64,000 bases of DNA, from the NCBI GenBank assembly GCA_019321725.1, contig CM033108.1:17435799-17499798 (forward strand), in the 5' to 3' direction. This DNA comes from Paulownia fortunei. Its lineage: Eukaryota; Streptophyta; Magnoliopsida; Lamiales; Paulowniaceae. The notes beneath the pieces are model-generated. The model did no database searches. It saw nothing but the letters and a program-made list of their open reading frames with translations, and was not told the origin of the DNA. The position numbers and the translations under genes are program-made. Positions 35,123-45,869 of this stretch are shown one piece after another; positions within the stretch are counted from its first letter, which is position 1; each line of letters starts with the position of its first letter.

Positions 35123-37417
35123 TGTAACACCCCTTAACCTAACTGCAGAGCCTAAACAAACTGATACAGTTAAGTCAAGAAATGTTAATTTTTCATCTTT
35201 ACTAGAGTTATGGTTTTTAATAAAAGTTCCCATTCTTAGCTATAAGAGAAAGAACTTGAATCATTTTAAACACACCATATACATATATCAAAACTGAGTA
35301 CATCTGTTTACAAAACCATAACAGAGCGGCTTATTTAAAAACAAAATAGAGTTTTCAAAATAAACTACAAAACAGGTCGAAGCATGGCATATGAACAAAT
35401 CTCTGTCCGGCCGCTCTAGAGACTCAGTCAACCTCTAAACCTGTACATTTCCACCTGCATCACATGAATCTAATGAGCTAAAGGCTCAGTAAGATGAAAC
35501 TTATGCAATAAAAATAACATATATGCACATCTCATAAATAATTAAATGCAATATTCTATTTAATAATTTTCATTCATAAATCATTCTTTAGGGCCCTTGA
35601 AGTGTGGTACCTAACTAATAGCGATAGACCTTAGTTTTCGGAACCTGTTCATAATGATTGGCCAATAAGAGAACTAATACGGGGTTTCCATACTTGGTCT
35701 TTCAACCTCAGGTATTAGCCGTATTCTATCTCATTCATTGTGGCTTTCCTATACCGGTTTTTCAACCTCAAGTATTTGCCACCATTTGTTGGGTCCGCCG
35801 GTCCCTTCCGCGTCCCTCGTCTACCCGACCATCAATCAAGTACCATACTTCCTTTTCAAAAACCTCATTATATTCTTAATAGTGTCATGCTTCATAAACC
35901 ATAAATGCATCAAACATTATATCATTTGACAAATAACAACAATCACATTAAAACATGAACAAACATTATATGATTCTTGTGATACACCAAATGAAAGCTT
36001 CAACTTACCTCAAGTCCACTTTGTGCTAGGTGAAAAGGCCAATCTCTTTGGAAGATAGGATGTGTTAAAGGCCTAACATAATCAAATCATGTACTATTTA
36101 ATATCCTTTTTATAAATCATTTAGTCTATTCTAGTTAAAGTTTATATACACTTTTCAATCTTTTGTAAAGAATTATATATCAATTACATAACCTTAAAAA
36201 CAATGCATACTCCATATTTTACTACTAATTCAAGACATTAAACATAGGGCAGCCATTAAATAACTAATAATTCAAATATGATTATTAGGGCAGCCCCTAA
36301 AACATGAACACAATCCGAATTAAAATGACGTAAACTTGATTTTAACTTAAATTGATTCTAACCTTCAATTAAGCAAACTAATTGCTATTGTTTTCAATCA
36401 TTCAAAGAAACTTCCAAACACCATATAAGCATTACAAAATCAATAGAAATAAGTAAATTAAACAATTTCACAAGACTATCAATTTTGCTAAAAATTAGCT
36501 TAACTAGCTTGGTTTTGGCTTCAAGTGTAACTTACTTAAGTTTTCAATCATACAAAAGCATACTAAAACATGTAACCATCCAAGATACTACAATTCATCA
36601 TAAGAAACATTGAAAAAGAATATACCTTGATTAAGTTGGATTTAAGCTTCAAAATCAATGGTTTTCAAGCTTAAAATGATGGAAACTTGTTCTAGCTTGT
36701 GTTCTATGGATTCCTATGGATTGAATTCAACTTTTGTGAGTATGAGAGTGTAGAAATTTGGGAGAAACTTAGGAGAATAAGGGCTGGTCGTTTTTGAGGT
36801 GCTTCCACAAGAAATATGGATGAAAATGATTTCTTTGACCTTTCAAAGAGAGGTAAGTGGAGGGTGATGATTGGTTGCATCATGCTTGGTGTCTTCTCAT
36901 GCCAAAAGCCACGTTCATGGGCTAAGGAGATGACAAAAATTGATGCTTTGGTGTTATAATCAAGTGCAATGCGGTTTAGAATGGTTTTATGCAACCTAGT
37001 CAACCAACCAATCAAATTGCACCATTGTGCATATTTTTAGTTCTTAGCCAATGTAACATATTTCAAGTAAATATTTAGACAATTAATCACTTTAGCATAT
37101 AACTAGTATGGAGCAATTCAAATAATTCATTTCATAGTCATTCAACACATCAATCTTCCTTAACCGAGATACCGAGCTTTTCACTGCAAAAAGGGCACTT
37201 AAGGAATATGTTAAATTAAGAAATGAAAGTTTGATCTCATATTTCATGTACTAATGCATGTTAAATCATAACTGAAGCATATAATAACAATTATTCATGT
37301 TCGTGCAATCATGCTATTTGTAAGCCATAATTCAATAATGCACATTGATTAGATGCAAATTCATGCAAAATGCTTATTATTGGCTATATAGGAGAGAATT
37401 GAGAATTGGGCATTACA
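35123..37417 (-). repeat. 5' LTR of Gypsy-3 (2295 bp)
   Basis: On the plus strand it opens TGTAACACC and closes GGGCATTACA. Its inner edge faces the primer-binding site and its outer edge the CCTAT duplication. It should carry the promoter of the element, transcribed leftward; I could not fix the TATA box with certainty. Confidence 0.95.
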
Positions 37418-39230
37418 CCTATTACTACACAACTATATATATATATAGTATAATTTGGCATGATAGAACCTGTGTGCAAGCATAATATTTTTTTTCTCCC
37501 TGTAACAATTAAAAAAATAATAAACTATTCTCCCACTCATAAATGAATTTATATATACCTGCAGATGACCCATAACAATCATAATATTTACATACTCATG
37601 TACATAAAAGTTTTAAAAGTAATACACAGTACAAGTTCCAAAATGTAATACAGTAGACTCCAAAATCAAATAAGCTAACAACTAGCCCAACAGGTCGTCA
37701 TCCAAGTACACTGATCCTCAGAACCTGTAGGAGCTCCAAGCGCTCGCTCAGTAAGTTTATGGCTTCAAGTATCATCAAACTCACCTACAATACATGAACT
37801 ACGTGAGCTAATGCTCAGTAAATGAAAATCATGCATGCTGAAGGGATAATCCAATATAAATGCAATGCATTTCTATGAGATCATGACAATGATGCAAACT
37901 TATGCATAAAAATAGTTCATTCAAAATCATTTTCCATCACTGGGCCCTTGGCCCACCCTACAATGTACTAAATAGAGCTCTCAACAATATCAATAATCAC
38001 ATGGCCATAAACGGATCGACACAATCCGAGGCCATCTCTTGGGATAACCAGAGGTCCACCCCCTATCTTCCCGTGTGACCAGAAATCTTCCCACCAGCGG
38101 CGTCGATAAGGGCACAGTCAAGTGGTCCACCCTCTCGTGAGCACCAGAGGCACACCCCTTGTCAACTCCTATGATCCTCCAAGAAGTAAAATTTGCGGTG
38201 CTCCAAAATATCATATAAATAAGCCACACGGGCCTCGGTACACTAGTAGTGGCCAACCAAAATATGTTTTTCTAAAAATAATGTCATGCGTGCAAAAAAC
38301 CTCAATTGTGAGCACGTGTTATGCATGCACATGTAAATGCTGATGAATGGCATGTCCAATGATACAACATATCCTATATCCCATCATCCAAGCAACATAT
38401 GCACTATATAAGGTATGTATAATACTCACAATACACACATCAACATACAGAGATCATCTTTAATACATATAATGCATGAAATACTATGTTCATGCATTGT
38501 AGTTGCAAATGGATTTTCACTTACCTTTTACCTCTGATATCATATGGAAGGTTAACAAGATTCTCCTCCCTAACCTTAGATATAAGGCAGCCTGTAAAAG
38601 TATAACGTATTAATTTTTATTCTTAATCAATAGGTTTACTATATCAAATCTCATAAAGGATCTTAAATCTTAAATTTAATTAAGTAATAATCAAACCTTA
38701 AAATTTTATACTTCACCCCAATCACAACCTTTTAAGTACCTTATTTTCTAGTCTTGAATTTATTCTAATATTATTTAATTGATATGTTATAATCCTATAA
38801 GCAATCCCTCAATTTAATTAACTCTGTGCTCCAATTAATACAAGATAATAAAATCAAATCTTTGTAACTAATTTCGAATTAAAAGTGTATTTTAATTATT
38901 ATCTCACAGGTAGATAACTAGTTAACTTGGATCAAAAAATTTCTTTCAAATTAGAAATAAATGACATAAATATATATTTTTATCTGTACAAAAATAAGAA
39001 GGGACTTACCCAAAATTTTCTCAAATTTCTACGGTTGAAATTTATTCTTCTTTCTCCCTTTTTCTTTTTCTTTTTCTTTTTTCTTTTCCTGCTGTGCTAT
39101 TTCTTCTTCCTTTTTTTCTCTTCTTTCTTTTTTCTTTTCTCTTTTCCTTTCCTTTGCTGTCGTGAATGTGTGTGTGGTGTTTTAGCCGTGTGTTTGTGTG
39201 GTGTATATTATTACTTAGCTATTAAAGAAA

Positions 39231-39301
39231 TCTAATATAATATATTATATATATATACATATACTTATCCTTAACAGAACTACACACTACACGTGTGTAC
39301 A

Positions 39302-39361
<60 letters not shown>

Positions 39362-39424
39362 TGTACACACGTGTAGTGTGTAGTTCTGTTAAGGATAAGT
39401 ATATGTATAATATATTATATTAGA
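39231..39424. repeat. Long TA-centred palindrome in the Gypsy-2 LTR
   Basis: Two arms of about 95 bases mirror each other around 39331/39332: the left arm reads tctaatataatatatta ... cttatccttaacagaac ... acacgtgtgtac and the right arm is its reverse complement, apart from about eight extra TA bases on the left. The centre is a run of TA repeats. A smaller inverted repeat (ATGTGTAGTA ... TACTACACACAT) follows at about 39424-39476. Such a structure can fold into a long hairpin as RNA or a cruciform as DNA, or may be a foldback-type insertion. Confidence 0.9.
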
Positions 39425-39966
39425 TGTGTAGTACACTATATATATATATATATTATATATATTATACTACACACATATACTTATATATATATATTACATA
39501 CATCTATACATATACATATATATGTATATATATATATTTTGATATTTATTTATAAACCCCCAAATTTATTTCTAGTAAGAATTTACACCATCTTAATTAA
39601 TATGATAATATCCTTATTTTTTTTTTATTATTATTACTATTACTTTCACTATTTTCTCCCTAATTAATTTATTTGCACAGTTTATCCTACACCGATAAAC
39701 CCAACGATGCCACCTTTCACTTACGTGTATCGTAATGCTATCTGATAGTTGACACCAAAATTCTCATATCTTAGTACCAACTCAACCAATTAGGTTAAAG
39801 AATCTAGAAACTAATATCGATGACAACTTCAAAAGTTTAATTATTAAAATGCCGTATAACATATAATGCATTATGAATTATCAATTAAAATGCAAATGAC
39901 ACATACACAGCATAAAATGCATGAACTGTATTAGCAAGGTGAGTAGCACGAGGCTCGGGTATTACA

Positions 39967-40332
39967 AAGGTTATAAGTCCACTCCACACTAGACTAGAAA
40001 AGAAAATATTAGAAACTAGCAATGTTATTATTTTTGGTGTTCTTGTCCAAGGTGTGGACTTTCTTTCGAAGGAGGACGCGCAGACTGCTTTGAGGCGTAT
40101 TTGTAACCATCCGGCAATTGATTGCCCCATTCCTTGCATTGTTAATGAAGGAGTCAAGAAGGTATCAATATTCACACTATTTAATTAAATACTATTTATA
40201 TATACTAATTATTAATGATCGTTAAATCGCTTTCGATTACATGAGGTAGTGCATTAATTGTTAGTACATGGTTTTATTAAAAAAATTTAATTTTCACTGC
40301 ACTTACCTCGTGGTCATAGCGAACCTAACAAG
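39967..40332 (+). other. Unassigned open stretch, exon-like
   Basis: Directly after the Gypsy-2 LTR the plus strand is open from about 39967 to 40190 without a stop, with non-repetitive plant-like codon use. It includes VQGVDFLSKEDAQTALRRIC and CPIPCIVNEGVKK, after which GGTATC could be a splice donor (40161). I do not recognise the protein. It may be a captured or host exon, or chance. The rest (40190-40332) is AT-rich without features. Confidence 0.3.
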
Positions 40333-40801
40333 ATGAGTTACCTAGCATTTTGTGGGCATACCGCACTACTTCACGCATTATTATAGGAGAATCCCCTTTT
40401 AACCTTACCTATGGAATTGAGGCCATCGCACCAGTAGAAATAGAGGAACCATCCTGGTGTGTAATGAACTACACACCACAAGACAACGATGTTGCTTTAA
40501 GAGTGAACCTCAATCTAATAGAAGAATTAAGGGAGAGAGCATAACCTCGATATGAGATGTACAAGATGCGCATGGCAAGAGCTTATAACACGAGGGTACA
40601 CTCCAGATCTTTCCAAGTAGGAGACCTCATTTTGAGGAGGCCGAAGTTTAATGTCCTATTGGGAAACTCGACCTTAAGTGGGAAGGCCCATATGAGGTAG
40701 TAGAGATTGTGAATGAGGCGGCATATCGACTACAAAAGATGGATGGGAGAGATGTGCCCTGTACCTGGAATGTGGTCAACCTCAAGAAATTCTACACCTA
40801 G
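40333..40801 (+). pseudogene. Tat-1 integrase C-terminal part
   Basis: The plus strand reads DELPSILWAYRTTSR then GESPFNLTYGIEAIAPVEI (40336-40436), the highly conserved phrase after the catalytic Glu of Tat-type integrases. It continues with the linker (AYNTRVHSRSFQVGDLILRRPKF, about 40584-40650) and closes NLKKFYT followed by TAG at 40799-40801, the family's usual pol end. One stop at 40541-40543 and a frameshift near 40665 break it. The catalytic core lies upstream and is lost. Confidence 0.85.
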
Positions 40802-41550
40802 AGTTGAGTCTACCTTACTTTGGCAATCTCTACATATGAGCTACTGTACTTAAAATTCAGCAATGTTTACCCTTATTCCTGAGAGCTTGTGTGTTTTTCA
40901 ATATGATGTAATTCTCTTCCAAACACAAATGAATAAGAGCAACAACTTTTTTTAGCTTAGTTGATATCGACTAGTTTGCAATTTATTTAAGGACTACTAC
41001 TTGCACATACTTGATTTAGCTAAAAATACTGTCGATCCAAGAGGCCGATTGAATTCGTAAGAGGTTATCTATGAGCCTGGCCAGCTTGACTTTCGAACTA
41101 AAAAAATTGACTCTTTAAGATCACAGGTAAAAGCACAAATTCTTGGGATTCCCTACCATTCTTTAAGGATTGCCTAAAGCCTAACCCTGAATGGACCTAT
41201 GGAATCCCTTGAGACAAAATCTTGGGAGCCTGATCTATTCCCAAGTACCCCAAAATATCAAGTATTGAAATAAAGTAAGTATGAGCAATGCAAAACAGAG
41301 ATAGACACAAGTCAATTGAAAAACGCAGTTCATATAAGCAAGCTAAAATCTCGTAGCACATAATAAAGAGTACCACTACATAGACCAGCCAAAGTCTCGT
41401 AGCAAATGGAAAATGACTGGAACCTCTACATAAAAAGCAAATCAGCTAGACAATGAAACCATGAAGGAGTCTTAATAACAATAATAATAAAAAAATAGAG
41501 AAAAACAACATAATAAATACCTCCAATCATAATGCAGTTGGTCCTAGGGT

Positions 41551-43573
41551 GCTAAAGTAGCAGGTAGACCCTCAGCCTCAACCAACTCTACAATCACGTC
41601 ACCAACATCAAGAGCTTCATTCATCTCATTGCCTGAACCTGCAGCCTCAGAAAGCTCAAGTGCTACTTGGCATATCACCTAACTCTGTAACTCGAGGATC
41701 AAGCACCATAACTATGTCCTAGGATACACACCCAGTCTCCCTCAACATGGCCTACAGTCGCGCACAATATCATCATCCAACATCATGGCACGCTGCACAA
41801 CGACCTCTTCAAAAGCTGGAGAAGCTTGGTATGCGCCAACTGCCTTCTTCACAATAGACTCCAACAACTTCTTCCCTACTCAGATGCCAAGAACTTCTTA
41901 CCACTAGTTTGCTCCCGAACATATTTTTCTCGAACGGTATTATAATTTTCATTCACCTTCTGCTGTTTTTCCATCGAGTGTTTGAGCTCCTCTTTCAGTT
42001 TAGCCACTTTTTCATTTAGCTTCGTAATCTCTTCTCTCACCTTCTTCTCAGTATTCTCAAAATAAGAAGCATTTTCTAGCCTTCTCCTCTCGAGCATCCT
42101 ACATGGTCGCTAGAGTAGCACACTACAAATGGAAAAAGATAATCAAACAAACTTGCAGTTCAATCAAAATCAATAATCTAAGTGAAGCACCAACACCACA
42201 CAAGAGAAATGAAAAAAAATAGAAACTCACCCGAGCCAAGTCGTCTGCTATAGCTTTTGAGATAGAACGAGAAGACTTTCCTGAAAAACGATCAATATCA
42301 ACCTCACTGACTATGTTGTGTGTCTTGCGCCAACTGACGCCCATATCCTGAGTATCCTAATAAGACTCAACTCCCTCAGATTAGTTCAATCATAAGTGAA
42401 GAAGCCCTTCCCCACACCTGAGGGAGCAAAAGTAGTGTCAGAATCACGTGCCCGCTTAGATGCAAGCTCTAGTTGTGCTTCAGACATGCCAATCCCCAAA
42501 ACTAATCAGAAACACATGATGAGGACCTAAGTCCACCTCCTCCTGAGAGGGAGGAAGACCTGCCCCCACCTCCTCAGTGGCCAGCCTCAGTACCAATGCG
42601 ATCATCTCGCCCTCAATTGTGACCACCTCCGGGAATTTTCCCATTGGGAGAGAGTGAGGAACTTAACTCCGAGTACTTACGAGAGCGAATATAAGACAAG
42701 TCAAGTCACTGACCTATAGTAAAGCAAAGAAGACAACAAGTATGAACACTATATTAAGCGAAAAAGCTGAGAGAACTAGCTAACTACAAACTTGCTACAA
42801 ACAAAGAAATATATATATATATAATATTATTATATATATATATATATTAAATACACATGCAAAACAATCCAATAAACAAATAAGTACCCGCACGGAACAA
42901 GCTCATGGGGTTGAACAACGAATCAAATAGACCTGAAGCACAACATTGAAGCTGAAGAGTATCATAAAGGTCACTTAAATGAATCTTATAAACAGAACTA
43001 CTCCACTCAATGGGCACACCCCATCCCCTATACCGAACATAAAGAACCTCGATTAAAAGGACCTCTGTCTAGGAACCTACATCCCACGTGTGGATAGAAA
43101 TAAAAATAAGACTCCTGAAATACACAACGCACTGTGAATAAAGTGTGAAAGGTATCTAAGAACACTAGGAGCTCCAAATCTCTTAACCTATGAGGAAACC
43201 CCTTAAAGTACAACATAGCATTAGGAGTAAGTTGGCCATTAGGAGTAAGTTGGCTAACACTTAGAATGACACTCCTCACTATCTCAACAAGAAAGGGATG
43301 AGGAGCCAGTAAAATAAGCAAGATAAACAGTGAAATATCCATCTCGAGGACTTGTAACCCTTTTACCAACCCCAAAAGAAGAAATTTATAGCGTGAAGGT
43401 AGATTGAGTCCTTCACGTAGAAGCCAAAGATCATCAACAGACAGAAGAGTGTCACCCCCCTCAGAATTTGAAGAATGATCATCCAAAGAAAGCTCTCCTA
43501 CTACCTTACCTAAATCTGGACCATGTGGATTCACTAGAATCTGTAGAGCTACCCCCCTTACTGGACTCTTCAT
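41551..43573 (-). pseudogene. Tat-1 antisense extra ORF (Transposase_28-like with coiled coil)
   Basis: The ORF from the ATG at 43573 runs open for 181 codons to 43028. It has an acidic lead (SLDDHSSNSEGGD), then the conserved core PFLVEIVRSVI, SQLTPNAM with an 18-base duplication in the middle, GFPHRLRDLELLVFLD, and YFYFYPHVGCRFL. This aligns in order with the Tat-2 product. Further along the minus strand, 42097-41876 encodes a strong coiled coil (EKKVREEITKLNEKVAKLKEEL), and the reading closes near 41551 with an acidic tail (EALDVGDVIVELVEAEG). The pieces are in different frames, so introns or frameshifts separate them. The layout (N-terminal gypsy-type domain, middle, C-terminal coiled coil) is what I know from Tat antisense ORFs. 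Function unknown. Confidence 0.68.
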
Positions 43574-44595
43574 CCTAAGACTTATCCTCGCAAACTGGAA
43601 GATCTAGAACAACCATAATTATCTCAGGGAGAGGACCCCTCCATTAGGAAAGTGATGATGACGAGGCTCAAATCCAGACTCTCGAGGAAGGGCATCGCGA
43701 CGCGTCGCATGGTTGGAGGGCACAACTAATTTTCTTTACTTTAGTCTTGAAAATTCCTGGACTCGTATAGAAGATATTCCCTCATATGGTATGGAACCTT
43801 TTTCTGGCCCCACAGCAAAGGGAAAAACTTATAGTATATAAATATGGAATACGATGCATGCCCAGTGGGCACGTGTGTAGGCAATTCGTTGCCCATGCGA
43901 GCAGCCTACTCGCCCGGGTGGCAAGCTGCAAATGGCAACTTACTACCCATGCGAGCTGTCAGCTCGTGGGGTGGTGAGTTGCACCTACAGCTCGCGCTGA
44001 TGTGCAAGCAGGTAGCTCGCCGCACGTGCAAGCTATAACTTACACACAGCCCACCGAAAAGTTGCAGCTCGCATCTTCGGATCGAGTTGTGGCAGCGGAG
44101 GTCGCCGACGATGATGGTGAGGCATTCCCTTAGACTATGGATTGTTTTACCCCTACATCACCATTGTTATCTACTCCTACCATTGAGGCCTTTAAGATAT
44201 TTGATATATTGACTCAAAGAAAAAGAAAGACAAACACAAGAATGAAGATGGAGTGGAATACTTGAACAAAAGATAGATGATGAAAAGATCAAGGTAAAGA
44301 AGAAAATCCCTTAATGCAACCCCAAGTACCTTGAGAGCTCATGGTGTTGGAGATGGTTCTCTTGGAGAGGCATGACTTACAGAGAGAATTTTTATAGAAA
44401 TGGGTTAGTGAATTATGACTCTCTCCCTACAATATTACAAAGGCTTTAACTTTGAATGGTTAGTGAATTATGACTCTTCATCTACAATATACCAAAGGCT
44501 TCCACTTTGAATACTAAGGAAAACACTATCGCATTTTGGGATCTTACTAAAACTCCGGTTACTCTCAATTAATTCGTATTCGATAGATTTACTCG
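43574..44595. other. Spacer between antisense ORF and Tat-1 LTR
   Basis: No gene seen. The first part holds a TATA-like string (tatataaata, about 43836-43846). A GC-rich patch with loosely repeated 'cccatgcgagc' units lies at about 43855-44105, and frames at 43786-44038 cover it without motif. A near-duplicate pair of short phrases ('gtgaattatgactct...ctacaatat', 44410-44435 and 44464-44492) follows. Confidence 0.45.
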
Positions 44596-44610
44596 AGAGT
44601 AGGGGGTTTG
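44596..44610 (+). promoter_or_regulatory. Polypurine tract of Tat-1
   Basis: GAGAGTAGGGGGTTTG just before the TGATGGG start of the LTR. It has the same A/G-then-five-G pattern as in Tat-2 (17945-17965). Confidence 0.7.
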
Positions 44611-44985
44611 TGATGGGTATAGCCCAAATAAATTAGACCCATATTATGATAGGCCTAGCCCAAATGAATTGACCTAAATAATATGGGTCAAAAGAGTGGG
44701 CCGAGAAGTTAAAGACCAAAAAAAAAATTCTCCGTTGGGCTAGAAGCCCGATAGCCCATGAAAATTTCATTTTTCGCTATAAATACCCTTTCATTTCATA
44801 ATGAAAGGGACACAATTGATTAAGCCTTAAGCACTATCTGGTTTGTGGTTTAATTCACCTATTCAACTTACTGATTTGAGCGTCGGAGGGTTTTTGGCAG
44901 GCAATTCCTGATACCTTTAACGCTAGTTCGTGACACAGGTAACAACCTGTCAGGTTCACGACTGACCAACTCTCCATCTCTGCAG
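44611..44985 (+). repeat. 3' LTR of Tat-1 (right end approximate)
   Basis: It starts TGATGGGTATAGCCC. A clear TATA box, GCTATAAATACCC, lies at 44777-44789, with the transcript start expected about 30 bases on. The U5 signature 'gcgtcggagggttttt' is at 44880-44895. The right end could not be fixed by a terminal repeat. I place it before the gene-like sequence that begins near 44990. Confidence 0.6.
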
Positions 44986-44989
44986 CTAT

Positions 44990-45856
44990 CTAGCTCGTCC
45001 ATTCCACTAGAAAAAGATGATTTCCATATCAGAGAGAATTGTTGAAATTTATTACATGGAAGAAAGGGTTTGCTCAAGGACAGGGAGCTGATGCAGTACC
45101 TGCACAAAAATCCCATAGAGTTGTGTTTTGAGAATCACTTGGGATTTAATAGGGATGGGAACTAAGATAATTCATATGTATCCAAAAGCAATATTGACTA
45201 TGACCAAGCGCATAACACACGCAATTTTGCATTTGCAATTGTTCTTGATCTTGCCCACATACCTCATATAAATGCTGTTGTTGGTGCTGCTTGGTTGCCT
45301 TACTGTGTTTCTTTTAGATTGAGATATTCATCTGGTGAAAATCCTTCTGTATCTTTCCCTTGGGATGAAGGATAGCCGTGAAGAGTGTGGGGTCATTCTA
45401 CAGTTGCATTCAATCTACAAATGGTCATTGTATCATAGTGAGTTGGATCCACACATCCCTCCTTGACACAATTGCAAAAGATGAACTGAATGTGTTGCAT
45501 CCATCTATCCAAGAATTTCACAGAGGGGGTGCATGATGGTTGCCGATTGATGACTGGCCCGGACTGTGGAAATGATGGATCTTCTAGTGGGGATACCAAT
45601 TAGGGAAGGTTGAGGGTGGTTGCAAGTAGTGTGCAGAGAACACTGCATGTATGCCTTCAAGGACTAAGAAATGCCACAGGAAGGACATCATCGATCCATA
45701 AAGTAAGCATCAACTGTGAATTGATAACAGTAATGCATTACTGTTCCTGTGAGCAGCATCTTAATACCATCAAACTGCTCCCTTTTTGCAGCACACGGAC
45801 AAGAAGTTACCTGATCAGAAAGTTTTGTCCGATGGTGACTGTGGATATGGTTAGAT
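44990..45856 (+). pseudogene. MED14: Mediator subunit 14-like gene fragment
   Basis: MED14 (STRUWWELPETER in Arabidopsis) is a backbone subunit of the Mediator complex that links transcription factors to RNA polymerase II in the nucleus. The plus strand reads KSNIDYDQAHNTRNF, AIVLDLAHIPHIN, GAAWLPYCVSFRLRYS and GENPSVSF (about 45185-45360), then after damage GRLRVVASSVQRTLHVCLQGL (45606-45668). I recognise these as the C-terminal region of plant MED14. A GT-AG intron of 89 bases (45703-45791) is still present, so it is a genomic copy, not a processed one. Stops at about 45165 and 45600 and a frameshift near 45360 make it non-functional. The first part, to about 45165, is weaker. It could also be the decayed 3' end of a former host gene. 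Confidence 0.62.
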
Positions 45857-45869
45857 AGCATATATAGAA

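Larger units (their letters stand above)
28186..37417 (-). mobile_element. Gypsy-3: nearly intact chromovirus (Tekay/Del-like), 9.2 kb
   Basis: A complete LTR retrotransposon on the minus strand: 5' LTR (35123-37417), primer-binding site (35106-35117), one gag-pol frame (30630-34919), polypurine tract (30477-30492) and 3' LTR (28186-30476), flanked by CCTAT duplications. By eye the LTRs differ at about 1-2% of positions over the first 300 bases, so it is young compared with everything else here. It lies inside the 5' LTR of Gypsy-2. Gypsy-1 at the window start is an older member of the same family. Confidence 0.95.
28172..39966 (-). repeat. 5' LTR of Gypsy-2, split by Gypsy-3
   Basis: The LTR (about 2.56 kb without the insert) lies in two parts: 28172-28185 and 37423-39966. 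Read on the plus strand it opens TGTAACACC and closes GGGTATTACA. Gypsy-3 entered 14 bases from its internal edge. The large part has a CT-rich tract (about 39043-39150), then TA-rich repeats with a long palindrome (39231-39424). Open frames in this stretch (for example 38927-39235 plus) are low-complexity and not genes. Confidence 0.85.
40333..44985 (+). mobile_element. Tat-1: 3' half of a Tat/Ogre-type gypsy element
   Basis: In order along the plus strand: end of integrase, spacer, a long antisense extra ORF, spacer, polypurine tract and 3' LTR. This is the full known 3' layout of Tat-lineage elements, and the same as in Tat-2 (16887-18369), though their LTR sequences differ. The 5' part is missing from 40333 leftward. 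The LTR right edge is uncertain. Confidence 0.78.

Noticed and set aside
38927..39235. 102-codon plus-strand frame with many Phe and Leu
   Set aside because: It is the translation of a CT-rich low-complexity tract in the Gypsy-2 LTR.
39301..39360. Possible CRISPR-like or satellite array
   Set aside because: It is a simple TA repeat at the centre of a palindrome. There are no spaced direct repeats, and the DNA is plant nuclear.
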